DNA of 64,000 nt. It comes from Streptomyces cellostaticus (lineage in GTDB: Bacteria > Actinomycetota > Actinomycetes > Streptomycetales > Streptomycetaceae). A model generated the notes under the pieces. That model was not told the origin of the DNA. It did not search any database and was given only the letters and a program-made list of their open reading frames with translations. Shown here piece by piece: positions 7,295-15,082 of the stretch. The translations under genes and the position numbers were made by a program. Every line of letters begins with the position of its first letter. Positions within the stretch are counted from its first letter, which is position 1. The DNA lies in NCBI RefSeq assembly GCF_001513965.1, contig NZ_KQ948016.1, forward strand, positions 585,266-649,265. Reading direction: 5' to 3'.

Positions 7295-8570
7295 AGAAGT
7301 CGAAGACGTGCTCGCCGAGGGTCTCGGCGACCAGGTCGCTGCGCTCCATGAGGGTCAGGGCCTCGCCGAGGTTCTGCGGGAGGGGCTCGATGCCCATCGC
7401 GCGGCGCTCGGCGTTGGAGAGGGCCCAGACGTCGTCCTCGGCGCCCGGCGGGAGTTCGTAGCCCTCCTCGATGCCCTTGAGGCCGGAGGCCAACAGCAGC
7501 GCGTACGCCAGGTACGGGTTGGCGCCGGAGTCCAGGGAGCGGACCTCCACGCGTGCGGAGCCGGTCTTGCCGGGCTTGTACATGGGGACCCGGACGAGGG
7601 CCGAGCGGTTGTTGTGGCCCCAGCAGATGTACGAGGGGGCCTCGCCGCCGGCGCCGGCCGTGCGCTCGGAGCCGCCCCAGATGCGCTTGTAGGAGTTCAC
7701 CCACTGGTTGGTGACCGCGGAGATCTCCGCCGCGTGCTTGAGCAGGCCCGCGATGAAGGAGCGGCCGACCTTGGAGAGCTGGAATTCCGCGCCGGACTCG
7801 TAGAACGCGTTGCGGTCGCCCTCGAAGAGGGAGAGGTGGGTGTGCATGCCGGAGCCCGGGTGCTCGGAGAAAGGCTTCGGCATGAAGGTCGCATGCACGC
7901 CCTGCTCCAGCGCCACCTGCTTCATGACCAGGCGGAACGTCATGATGTTGTCCGCCGTGGAGAGCGCGTCGGCGTAGCGGAGGTCGATCTCCTGCTGGCC
8001 GGGGGCGCCCTCGTGGTGGGAGAACTCGACCGAGATGCCCATCGACTCCAGCATGGTGATCGCCTGGCGGCGGAAGTCCATGCCGACGTTGGTCGGGGTG
8101 TGGTCGAAGTAGCCGGAGTTGTCCGCCGGGGTGGGGCGGCTGCCGTCCAGCGGGCGGTCCTTCAGGAGGAAGAACTCGATCTCCGGGTGCGTGTAGAAGG
8201 TGAAGCCCAGGTCGGAGGTGCGGGCGAGGGCGCGCTTGAGGACGTAGCGCGGGTCCGCGAAGGACGGGGAGCCGTCCGGCATGAGGATGTCGCAGAACAT
8301 GCGGGCCGTGCCGGGGGTCTCCGCGCGCCAGGGCAGGACCTGGAAGGTGGAGGGGTCCGGCTTGGCGATCATGTCGGACTCGTAGACGCGGGCGAAGCCC
8401 TCGATGGCGGAGCCGTCGAAGCCGATGCCCTCGTCGAAGGCCTGCTCCAGTTCGGCAGGGGCCACGGCGACGGACTTGAGGAAGCCCAGCACGTCCGTGA
8501 ACCACAGGCGTACGAACCGGATGTCGCGCTCCTCCAAGGTCCGGAGCACGAACTCCTGCTGCTTGTCCAT
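7209..8570 (-). CDS. glnA2: Glutamine synthetase-like protein (GlnA2 type)
   Basis: A 453-residue class I glutamine synthetase homologue, matching S. coelicolor GlnA2 as I remember it (MDKQQEFVLRTLEERDIRFV). The second ATG (8570) is chosen because it fits that length and has GGGGA upstream; starting at 8585 would add five residues. Visible blocks: GFDGSAIEGFAR, HPEIEFFLLKDRP, GSGMHTHLSLF, RVEVRSLDSGANPYLA. These bind metal, ATP and glutamate/ammonium. Streptomycete GlnA paralogues do not all make glutamine; some glutamylate polyamines, so the substrate is open. Its 3' end is the integration site of the islet. Confidence 0.9.
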   Translation of the reverse strand: MDKQQEFVLRTLEERDIRFVRLWFTDVLGFLKSVAVAPAELEQAFDEGIGFDGSAIEGFARVYESDMIAKPDPSTFQVLPWRAETPGTARMFCDILMPDGSPSFADPRYVLKRALARTSDLGFTFYTHPEIEFFLLKDRPLDGSRPTPADNSGYFDHTPTNVGMDFRRQAITMLESMGISVEFSHHEGAPGQQEIDLRYADALSTADNIMTFRLVMKQVALEQGVHATFMPKPFSEHPGSGMHTHLSLFEGDRNAFYESGAEFQLSKVGRSFIAGLLKHAAEISAVTNQWVNSYKRIWGGSERTAGAGGEAPSYICWGHNNRSALVRVPMYKPGKTGSARVEVRSLDSGANPYLAYALLLASGLKGIEEGYELPPGAEDDVWALSNAERRAMGIEPLPQNLGEALTLMERSDLVAETLGEHVFDFFLRNKRQEWEEYRSEVTAFELRKNLPVL

Positions 8571-8900
8571 CTTCCGCTTCCCCATCCTTGCTGGTCAGGC
8601 CGCCTCTCCCCGGGGTGTCACCGGAGGCGGTCGGGCACCTGAGCATCACACCACAACACCATTTCACGCGCGTTGCGGACCTTGATCGCCCGGCCGACCT
8701 CGGCCTGAATGCCTTGCGTCCGGCAGGTGTACTGCTCTGCCGCCCATCTTGCCTGCTCGGACCGACATCCGTAATGGCCGATCCGCTTCCTTCGCGTTCC
8801 TTCGTGAGCGAGACCACGCCCATTCGATTCTCACATCAGCTGCAAGCTTTCACCGGGTGCCGGTCGGTCGAGCTGTGAGGAGCCCCGACCAGTGGCTGCT
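8571..8900. other. glnA2 upstream region
   Basis: About 330 bp without a credible gene. It must contain the leftward glnA2 promoter. I see no clear GlnR-type site or strong -10/-35. Its right edge is the breakpoint of the flavohemoglobin remnant. Confidence 0.4.
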
Positions 8901-9017
8901 CCCCGCCCGCTGCCCTTCATGCGCGCGGTACGCACCCGGCTGATCGAGAAGGGCGCGGCTCCTGCCGGCATCCGCTGCGAAGTCTTCGGGCCGGATCTCT
9001 GGCCGACGCAGGGCTGA
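8901..9017 (+). pseudogene. hmp: C-terminal remnant of a flavohemoglobin (hmp) gene
   Basis: The frame reads PRPLPFMRAVRTRLIEKGA, then PAGIRCEVFGPDLWPTQG and TGA at 9015. This is the end of the NAD-binding domain of flavohemoglobin (usually CGPLPFM..., EVFGPDLW). The other 350 or so residues, including the globin and FAD domains, are missing, and nothing similar lies upstream. It is therefore a 3' remnant left by deletion. It converges on the broken nsrR gene, the usual regulator of hmp. Confidence 0.65.
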
Positions 9018-9166
9018 GGTCCGCCGCCTGCGGATCCACCGGGACAGACACCTGTGCAGTGGAGGTTCACGTCGCGCAGGTCGCCGTAGACGGAGATGGT
9101 GCACTGGCGGATGACGGCCTCGCGCGCAAGGTTGTTCCGCACCTGCGCCGCCACCCGCCCAGGGAG

Positions 9167-9328
9167 TCAGCCCCTCAGCCGCCCTGCGGCCTGCCCGGAG
9201 ATGCCCAGCAGCAAGGGGCCCGTCGGATTGGCCACGATGTCCCGCACCGTCACCGGGTCCAGCGCCGCGAAGAACGCCTCCGGGGCCCGGCGCAGAGCGC
9301 CCCGCAGGCGGCAGGCGGAGTTCAGCGG
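9167..9328 (-). pseudogene. nsrR: nsrR-like Rrf2 regulator, C-terminal part (interrupted gene)
   Basis: 54 codons including the stop: PLNSACRLRGALRRAPEAFF, LDPVTVRDIVANPTGPLLLG, GRLRG. This is the end of an Rrf2-family NO sensor, with the second cluster cysteine in NSAC. It is separated from its N-terminal part (10810-11097) by the tnpB element. Joining 9328 to 10810 gives one uninterrupted frame of 149 residues. Confidence 0.85.
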
Positions 9329-9546
9329 ATTCTTGTGAGGAAGCCCAGGGCTTCGGCCCTGAGAGGAATCGCATCCTTGTGGTCGCGGCGCGGAGCGCTG
9401 CGGTATCGCTGGTGCCTGCTCGGCCGCGAAGCGGCCGGGTGCACTGTCGCGCAGAGCCGCTGCCGTGCGCATGCGGTGATGGGTTCACTCGGTCGGGTGA
9501 TGGAGGGGGAACGTGCGGCGGGGAGTCGTACGGATGTGTACGTTCG

Positions 9547-10791
9547 GTGATCGTGAAGCTGATGGTGCAGGTCAGGCTGCTGCCGACGCCCGTGCAGGCG
9601 GCGACACTTGAGGCGACCCTGTGTGCTTGCAACGAGGCCGCCGGATGGGCGAGCGAGGTCGTCTTCGAGAAGGACGTAAAGAGGAACTTCGCGCTGCGCG
9701 AGCACACCTACACCGAGATCAAGGCCCGGTGGAACCTGGGTGCCCAGGCCGTTCAGCATGTGATCAAGAAGGTGTGTGACGCGTACGCCACGCTGAAGGC
9801 GAACCTGAAGGCCGGGAACCTGGGCAAGCCGGGCTCGAAGCGGTACCGCCGTGCCATGGAGAAACCGATCGCGTTCCGTGCACAGGGGGCACAGCCGTAC
9901 GACGACCGGATGCTGTCCTGGCAGATCGCCGAGCGCCGGGTGTCGATCTGGACGACTGGCGGGCGAGTGAAGGACGTGGCCTTCACCGCCTCCCCGGAGC
10001 AGCTGGCCACCCTGGCGCTGTACCGCAAGGGCGAGTCCGACCTGGTGTGCCGGGACGGCATGTGGTTTGTGCTGGCCACCTGCGAGGTGCCCGAAGCCGC
10101 GCTGAACACGGATCCGGTGGACTTCCTCGGCGTCGACCTGGGCATTGTCAACATCGCCACCACCAGTGACGGCGAGATCATGGCCGGACGCGAGCTCAAC
10201 CGCATCCGCACCCGGGAGCGCACGCTCCGCACCAAGCTCCAGAAGAAGAACACCCCCTCCGCCAAGAGGCGCCTGAAGAAACGCAGGCGCAAGGAGGCGC
10301 GGCGGGCCAAGGACATCAACCACAAGATCGCGAAACACCTGGTGGCCGAGGCAGAACGCACCGGTCGCGGGATCGCCCTGGAAGACCTCACGGGCATCCG
10401 CGAGCGGGTACGGCTTCGCAAGCCCCAACGGGCCACCCACTCCAGCTGGTCCTTCGCCCAGCTGGGGCAGTTCATCGCGTACAAGGCCCGCAGGGCGGGG
10501 GGGCCGGTCGTGTACGTCGATCCGGCGTACACCTCGCGTACCTGCGCCGAGTGCGGGCACATCGACAGGGCGAACCGGGTCTCGCAGGCCTGGTTCGTGT
10601 GCCGGTCCTGCGGATTCGTTGATCACGCGGATCGGAACGGCTCCCGCAACATCCGCGCCAGAGCGTGGGAGTTGTGGCGACGCGGGGCCCAGTCAACGGC
10701 CCCCGCCCCACCCCCGAAACCCAAGGTTGGGGCTGGACGCAAACGCAGCATCACCGCCAGTGATGCCCGTTGTGCAAGCCCGGGACCTTAG
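9547..10791 (+). CDS. tnpB: TnpB RNA-guided nuclease
   Basis: A 414-residue TnpB. The GTG at 9547 gives the usual opening VIVKLMVQVRLLPTPVQAA. The RuvC-like active site is complete: Asp in FLGVDLGIVNIATT, Glu in IALEDLTGIRERVR, Asp in DHADRNGSRNI. The zinc ribbon has both pairs, CAECGH and CRSCGF. A Lys/Arg-rich stretch (KKRRRKEARRAKD) lies between. TnpB proteins cut DNA guided by an RNA from the element's right end. Nothing suggests inactivation. The stop TAG lies in the right-end hairpin loop. Confidence 0.9.
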   Translation: MIVKLMVQVRLLPTPVQAATLEATLCACNEAAGWASEVVFEKDVKRNFALREHTYTEIKARWNLGAQAVQHVIKKVCDAYATLKANLKAGNLGKPGSKRYRRAMEKPIAFRAQGAQPYDDRMLSWQIAERRVSIWTTGGRVKDVAFTASPEQLATLALYRKGESDLVCRDGMWFVLATCEVPEAALNTDPVDFLGVDLGIVNIATTSDGEIMAGRELNRIRTRERTLRTKLQKKNTPSAKRRLKKRRRKEARRAKDINHKIAKHLVAEAERTGRGIALEDLTGIRERVRLRKPQRATHSSWSFAQLGQFIAYKARRAGGPVVYVDPAYTSRTCAECGHIDRANRVSQAWFVCRSCGFVDHADRNGSRNIRARAWELWRRGAQSTAPAPPPKPKVGAGRKRSITASDARCASPGP

Positions 10792-10809
10792 TCCCGGGTA
10801 GTTGACGGG
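10640..10809 (+). ncRNA. Predicted right-end guide scaffold RNA (reRNA/omegaRNA) of tnpB
   Basis: In studied TnpB elements the guide RNA is transcribed from the 3' end of tnpB through the right end, and the bases just outside the element serve as guide. Here the scaffold would cover the tnpB 3' end and the CCCGGGAC hairpin, and the guide would begin near 10810 in nsrR sequence (GCAGGGGGTCGTGCC). The 5' limit is a guess. Confidence 0.4.
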
Positions 10810-11097
10810 GCAGGGGGTCGTGCCCCAGTCGACCACGTCGCCCGTACCCTCGAAGGTGCGCACCAGCGCACCCACGGACGCGGTACGGCCCTGTTCGGTG
10901 AGGGTGAGTCCGCCGCCCCTGCCGCGGCGGGCGTCGACCAGGCCGAGGTGCTGGAGTTCCGCCACGACCTTCGCGGCGTGTGTGTAGGGCACGTCCATGT
11001 CCGCCGCGACCTGGCGGGTCGTGGGACTGGCGGCGCCGGCGACGGCGAGTCGCATGAGGACGCGCAGGGCCAGGTCGGTGGAGCGCAGCAGCCGCAT
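10810..11097 (-). pseudogene. nsrR: nsrR-like Rrf2 regulator, N-terminal part (interrupted gene)
   Basis: 96 codons from ATG 11097: MRLLRSTDLALRVLMRLAV is the typical Rrf2 opening, then a winged helix (TTRQVAADMDVPYTHAAKVV, LVDARRGRGGGLTL) and WGTTPC with the first cluster cysteine. After that the frame runs into the tnpB element (VNYPGLRSRA...) and carries none of the family C-terminus. The protein may still be made as a DNA-binding domain with a foreign tail, but it lacks the second cysteine. It lies divergent to the DUF3105 gene. Confidence 0.85.
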
Positions 11098-11110
11098 ACC
11101 GCGAGGGTAG

Positions 11111-11183
11111 GTAATGCGCATCCCGGGTTCAAATTATCCGGTTGTGATGCCCTCCCTACGGAAGAGGGCACCGTGCGCATTAC
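11111..11183. promoter_or_regulatory. 10-bp inverted repeat between nsrR and the DUF3105 gene
   Basis: GTAATGCGCA (11111-11120) and TGCGCATTAC (11174-11183) are perfect inverted copies separated by 53 bp, in the divergent promoter region. They could be two sites for one regulator, possibly the now broken Rrf2 protein. The assignment to NsrR is inference; the sites do not obviously match the 11-1-11 NsrR consensus I remember. Confidence 0.4.
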
Positions 11184-11234
11184 GATCAGCGGGCCTCACC
11201 CTTCACGTCCCTTTCCCCCAGAAGGACTCGCCTC

Positions 11235-11912
11235 ATGGGTTCCGCCAAGAACAGCAGCAGCGCGGCGCGCAAGGCGCGCATAGAGGAGATGCGGCGCACC
11301 GAGCGTGCCCGGGAGCGCCGAGGCCGGGTGCTGACCATCGCGGCCAGCGTGGTGGTCGTCGCCGGTCTCATGGTCGGCGGTGTGGTGCTCGTGAACTCCC
11401 AGTCCGACAAGAAGGACTCGGTGGCGAGCGGTGACGCCAAGGACTCCGGCGACTCCGGGCACTTCACCACCGGCAAGGACGGGGTCAAGACCTGGTCCGG
11501 CAAGCTGGCGCGGACGCACGTGACGACCAAGGTGTCGTACCCGATGCACCCGCCGGTCGGCGGCAACCACAACCCGGTGTGGCTCAACTGCAACGGCGAC
11601 GTCTACACCAAGCCGGTGCAGGACGAGAACGCCGTGCACGCGCTGGAGCACGGCGCGGTCTGGGTGACGTACACCGCCAAGGCGGGCAAGGCGGACGTCG
11701 ACGCGCTCGCGGCCAAGGTGAAGAAGACGCCGTACTCGCTGATGAGCCCGTACGAGAACCAGGCCGCCCCGCTGATCCTGTCGGCGTGGGGCCACCAGGT
11801 GGCAGTGAAGAGCGCGAGCGACCCCGAGGTGAACAAGTTCTTCGCCGCCTATGTGCAGGGTCAGCAGACGCCCGAGCCGGGTGCCTCGTGCACCGGCGGG
11901 GTCATGAAGTGA
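11235..11912 (+). CDS. DUF3105 membrane-anchored protein
   Basis: A 225-residue protein with a basic, Ala/Arg-rich N-terminus, one membrane segment (about residues 37-56, VLTIAASVVVVAGLMVGGVV) and an extracytoplasmic DUF3105 domain. The diagnostic block is YPMHPPVGGNHNPVWLNCNG followed by ENAVHALEHGAVWVTY, rich in His that could bind metal. Function unknown. The stop overlaps the next start (GTGA, 11909-11912), so it is coupled to the DUF305 gene. The pair is often seen together in actinobacteria. Confidence 0.9.
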   Translation: MGSAKNSSSAARKARIEEMRRTERARERRGRVLTIAASVVVVAGLMVGGVVLVNSQSDKKDSVASGDAKDSGDSGHFTTGKDGVKTWSGKLARTHVTTKVSYPMHPPVGGNHNPVWLNCNGDVYTKPVQDENAVHALEHGAVWVTYTAKAGKADVDALAAKVKKTPYSLMSPYENQAAPLILSAWGHQVAVKSASDPEVNKFFAAYVQGQQTPEPGASCTGGVMK

Positions 11913-12538
11913 GGCGGCAGCACATCGGCTGGGTGGCGGGCACCGCCGCCGCGGTGCTCGTCGCGGCCGGCGCGATCACGTACGCGGTCGCCGAGGACGG
12001 CGGATCGGACCCTAAGACGCCCACGGCCGAGTCCGCCGACGCCGGGTTCGCGCGGGACATGGCCGTCCATCACCAGCAGGCCGTCGAGATGTCGTACATC
12101 GTGCGGGACCGCACCGACAACGAGGAGGTGCGGCGGCTCGCGTACGACATCGCGCAGACGCAGGCCAACCAGCGCGGGATGCTGCTCGGCTGGCTGGACC
12201 TGTGGGCGCTGCCGAAGGTGTCCGCCGATCCGCCGATGACCTGGATGGGCATGGGCGACATGGCCTCCGGCAAGGACGGCGCGCTGATGCCGGGCATGGC
12301 GACCAACACCGAGCTGAAGAAGCTCCAGTCGCTGAGCGGGAAGCAGGCGGAGATCCTCTATCTCCAGCTGATGACGGGCCATCACAAGGGCGGCATCCAC
12401 ATGGCCGAGGGGTGTGTCGCCAAGTGCACCGTCGGTGTGGAGAAGAGGCTCGCGCAGGGCATGGTCGACGCGCAGCAGTCGGAGATCCAGCTAATGGCCG
12501 GCATGCTCAAGGAGCGGGGAGCGAAAGCGCGTTCATGA
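11909..12538 (+). CDS. DUF305 (ferritin-like) exported protein
   Basis: A 209-residue protein beginning at a GTG that overlaps the DUF3105 stop. An N-terminal membrane segment (HIGWVAGTAAAVLVAAGAITYAV) is followed by a four-helix DUF305 domain containing ARDMAVHHQQAVEMS, MGMGDMASGKDGALMPGMAT, LMTGHHKGGIHMAEGC and AQQSEIQLMAGML. The HHQQ and HHKGGIHM blocks plus many Met suit copper or other metal binding at the cell surface, which is established only for some relatives. A short GGGGC/GCCCC hairpin follows at 12581. Confidence 0.9.
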   Translation: MRRQHIGWVAGTAAAVLVAAGAITYAVAEDGGSDPKTPTAESADAGFARDMAVHHQQAVEMSYIVRDRTDNEEVRRLAYDIAQTQANQRGMLLGWLDLWALPKVSADPPMTWMGMGDMASGKDGALMPGMATNTELKKLQSLSGKQAEILYLQLMTGHHKGGIHMAEGCVAKCTVGVEKRLAQGMVDAQQSEIQLMAGMLKERGAKARS

Positions 12539-12772
12539 GTGGAGCGCAAGCCCGTTCGTAACACCGCCGTAAGGATGAAAGGGGCAAATCGCCCCACCTG
12601 AACGTTCCTTGAGCTTCTCTTGACCTTTGCGTTCCCCTGGCATGAACGGTTCATCGAAAGAGTGGCCCCCAATCGTGTGATCCATTCGCCGGCCGATGCC
12701 GCCGCGGGCCGGTTCCGGCATCCACGACATACCGACCACTACATGCATGCGAACCGCATCGCAGGGGGTTCT
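12539..12772. other. Intergenic region before the sedolisin gene
   Basis: 234 bp. It holds a small hairpin (12581-12594, likely the DUF305 terminator) and TTGACC near 12621 that could be a -35, without an obvious partner. No gene is seen. Confidence 0.4.
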
Positions 12773-14719
12773 ATGAGATCCAACCGCGCCAAGGTGCGCG
12801 CCGGCGTGAGCATGGCAGCGACACTGCCGATGATCGCCGGAGCGCTGGCGCTCGGCATACCCGCGGCGCACGCCGCGGACACCCCGGCCCGTGACGCGCT
12901 GGCGGGCACCAAGCCCGCGTGGGCCACGGCCAAGGCGGACAAGGGTGCCACCGCCGACAACGCCCAGGTCAAGGCCCGCGTCTACCTGGCCGGCAAGAAC
13001 GCGGCCGGGCTCGCGGCCTACGCCAAGGCGGTGTCCGACCCCAGCTCGGCGCAGTACGGCAAGTACCTGAGCGCCAAGAAGGCGCAGGCCCGCTTCGGGG
13101 CCACCAAGGCCCAGGTGGCCGCCGTCAAGTCCTGGCTGAAGTCGGCCGGGCTCCAGGTCACCGAGGTCACCGCGCACTACGTCGCCGTCACCGGTGACGT
13201 GTCCGCCGCCGAGAAGGCGTTCGGCACGCAGCTGCACAACTTCACCAAGGGCGGGAAGACCTACCGCGCCCCCGCGAAGACCGCGTCCGCGCCGGCCGGC
13301 CTGAAGGGCGCCGTCCTCACCGTCACCGGCCTGGACAACGCGCCGCACAAGTCGACGCACGACGACCAGCTGCCGCAGCCGGACGCCGTGTTCAAGAACT
13401 CCGGGCCGTTCTCCTCGTACTACGGCTCGAACACCGCGACCACGCTGCCCGACGCCTACGGCCAGAAGATCCCGTACGCGATCAAGGGCTACACGGGCAA
13501 GCAGCTGCGCGCGGCCTACGGCGCCGGCACCTACACCGGCAAGAACGTGCGCATCGCGATCACCGACGCGTACGCCTCGCCGACCATCGCCTTCGACGCG
13601 GGCACGTACGCGCTGAAGCACGGCGACGCGGCCTGGAAGACCGGCCAGCTGCACCAGGTGCTGCCGAACAACTACACCAAGACCAAGGAGTGCGGCGCGG
13701 CCGGCTGGTACGGCGAGGAGACCCTCGACGTCCAGGCCGTGCACGCCGTCGCGCCGGACGCCGACGTCACCTACGTGGGCGCCGCGTCCTGCTACGACGA
13801 CGATCTGCTCGCCTCGCTCAGCAAGGTCGTGGACAACCACCTGGCCGACATCGTCTCCAACTCCTGGGGCGACATCGAGGCCAACCAGACGCCGGACCTC
13901 GCGGCCGCCTACGACCAGGTCTTCCAGCTGGGCGCGGTCCAGGGCATCGGCTTCTACTTCTCCTCCGGTGACGACGGCGACCAGGTCGCCAAGTCCGGTA
14001 CGAAGCAGGTCGACACCCCGGCCAACTCGGCGTGGGTGACCGCGGTCGGCGGTACCTCGCTGGCCGTCGGCAAGGGCGACACGTACCAGTGGGAGACCGG
14101 CTGGGGCACCCAGAAGGCGACCCTGTCGGCCGACGGCAAGAGCTGGACGAACTTCCCCGGCGCGTTCACCTCGGGCGCGGGCGGCGGCACCAGCAAGAAC
14201 GTGCCGCAGCCGTACTACCAGAAGGGCGTCGTCCCGGACTCGCTCGCCAAGGCCAACAGCGCCGACGGCAACCGCGTCGTCCCGGACATCGCGGCCATCG
14301 CCGACCCGAACACCGGCTTCCTGGTCGGCCAGACCCAGACCTTCCCGGACGGATCCCTGCAGTACAGCGAGTACCGCATCGGCGGCACCTCGCTGGCCGC
14401 CCCGGTGATCGCGGCGGTCCAGGCGCTGGCCCAGGAGGCGCGCGGCGGCAAGGCGATCGGCTTCGCCAACCCGACGATCTACACCAAGTACGGCAAGAAG
14501 GGCGTCTACCACGACGTCACGGACAACCCGACGGGCTCCGGCCTGGCGGTGGCCCGTATCGACTTCGTCAACGGCCTCAACGCCTCCGGCGGCCTCGCGA
14601 CCTCGGTCCGCAGCCTCGGCAAGGACAGCTCGCTGTCCGCGGTGAAGGGCTACGACGACGTGACGGGCGTGGGTTCGCCTGCGGACGGGTACGTGGCGTC
14701 GTACGCGAAGAAGCACTGA
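12773..14719 (+). CDS. Secreted sedolisin-type protease (peptidase S53)
   Basis: A 648-residue pre-pro-protease. ATG 12773 follows AGGGGG and begins a signal peptide ending AAHA near residue 37. Residues about 50-200 are the Pro-kumamolisin activation domain (YAKAVSDPSSAQYGKYL, VTGDVSAAEKAFGTQLH). The catalytic domain shows EETLDVQAVHAVAPDADVTY (Glu and Asp of the Ser-Glu-Asp triad), NSWGDIEAN (oxyanion Asp region) and GGTSLAAPVIAAVQ (nucleophile Ser). The C-terminal YHDVTDNPTGSG and YDDVTGVGSP segments suit the calcium site. Such enzymes act on proteins at acidic pH outside the cell. Monocistronic, with a strong terminator. Confidence 0.92.
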   Translation: MRSNRAKVRAGVSMAATLPMIAGALALGIPAAHAADTPARDALAGTKPAWATAKADKGATADNAQVKARVYLAGKNAAGLAAYAKAVSDPSSAQYGKYLSAKKAQARFGATKAQVAAVKSWLKSAGLQVTEVTAHYVAVTGDVSAAEKAFGTQLHNFTKGGKTYRAPAKTASAPAGLKGAVLTVTGLDNAPHKSTHDDQLPQPDAVFKNSGPFSSYYGSNTATTLPDAYGQKIPYAIKGYTGKQLRAAYGAGTYTGKNVRIAITDAYASPTIAFDAGTYALKHGDAAWKTGQLHQVLPNNYTKTKECGAAGWYGEETLDVQAVHAVAPDADVTYVGAASCYDDDLLASLSKVVDNHLADIVSNSWGDIEANQTPDLAAAYDQVFQLGAVQGIGFYFSSGDDGDQVAKSGTKQVDTPANSAWVTAVGGTSLAVGKGDTYQWETGWGTQKATLSADGKSWTNFPGAFTSGAGGGTSKNVPQPYYQKGVVPDSLAKANSADGNRVVPDIAAIADPNTGFLVGQTQTFPDGSLQYSEYRIGGTSLAAPVIAAVQALAQEARGGKAIGFANPTIYTKYGKKGVYHDVTDNPTGSGLAVARIDFVNGLNASGGLATSVRSLGKDSSLSAVKGYDDVTGVGSPADGYVASYAKKH

Positions 14720-14755
14720 TCCGCTGACCGGTTCATCGCCGGTCCGCTGAGCGGA

Positions 14756-14788
14756 GGGGGCGTGGGGTCCTGGTGACCTCACGCCCCC
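14756..14788. terminator. Bidirectional terminator
   Basis: GGGGGCGTGGGGT and ACCTCACGCCCCC pair at 12 of 13 positions around a 7-nt loop, then TTT. It lies between the convergent sedolisin and DUF397 genes and can serve both. Confidence 0.85.
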
Positions 14789-14794
14789 TTTGCG

Positions 14795-15082
14795 TTATGC
14801 CGACTTCGGCTTGAGGGAGGTGATGAAGGGCGTCCAGGCGGTGGGAGCAAGGAGCAGGACGGGGCCGCCGGGGACCTTGGAGTCACGGACGGGGACGAGG
14901 GCGGGGATGCCGTCGGCGACTTCGACGCAGTCGCCGCCGCTTCCGTTGCTGTAGCTCGACTTGCGCCAGAGGGCGGCGCCGGGGAAGTCGCTCGCGACCT
15001 CGACGCACTCCCCGCCGCTGCCGTTGCTGTAGCCGCTCTTGAGCCAGAGCGCGTCACTCAAGTCGATCCGGTTGCTTGCCAT
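14795..15082 (-). CDS. DUF397 protein with two tandem motifs
   Basis: A 95-residue protein with two copies of the DUF397 core: WLKSGYSNGSGGECVEVA and WRKSSYSNGSGGDCVEVA, then VPVRDSKVPGGPVL. DUF397 proteins are small partners of XRE-DUF5753 regulators in streptomycetes (the WhiJ/AbaA type) and behave somewhat like antitoxin or modulator proteins. Its start lies inside the end of that regulator gene (29-bp overlap), so the pair is translationally linked. Confidence 0.9.
   Translation of the reverse strand: MASNRIDLSDALWLKSGYSNGSGGECVEVASDFPGAALWRKSSYSNGSGGDCVEVADGIPALVPVRDSKVPGGPVLLLAPTAWTPFITSLKPKSA

Larger units (their letters stand above)
9329..10809 (+). mobile_element. tnpB-only IS200/IS605- or IS607-type element inside nsrR
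   Basis: About 1481 bp with tnpB but no tnpA, so non-autonomous. The left end has a small hairpin (CAGGGC-TTCG-GCCCTG, 9346-9361) and the right end a perfect hairpin CCCGGGAC-CTTA-GTCCCGGG (10779-10798) that includes the tnpB stop codon, then TAGTTGAC. The exact ends slide by 4 bp (9325-10805 or 9329-10809) because flanks and ends resemble each other; both choices restore the same nsrR frame. Family assignment is left open: the hairpins suit IS605, a GG target core would suit IS607. Confidence 0.75.

Noticed and set aside
8588..8878. Plus-strand frame upstream of the hmp remnant as the missing hmp start
   Set aside because: No globin or FAD motif and mixed composition; it is the glnA2 upstream region.
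8831..9154. Minus-strand frame of 107 codons next to the nsrR end
   Set aside because: Only its first 35 or so codons look protein-like; the rest is the shadow of the hmp remnant. No SD or family; left unassigned.
9329..10809. Complete IS605 with tnpA
   Set aside because: No Y1 or serine transposase frame is present; only tnpB.
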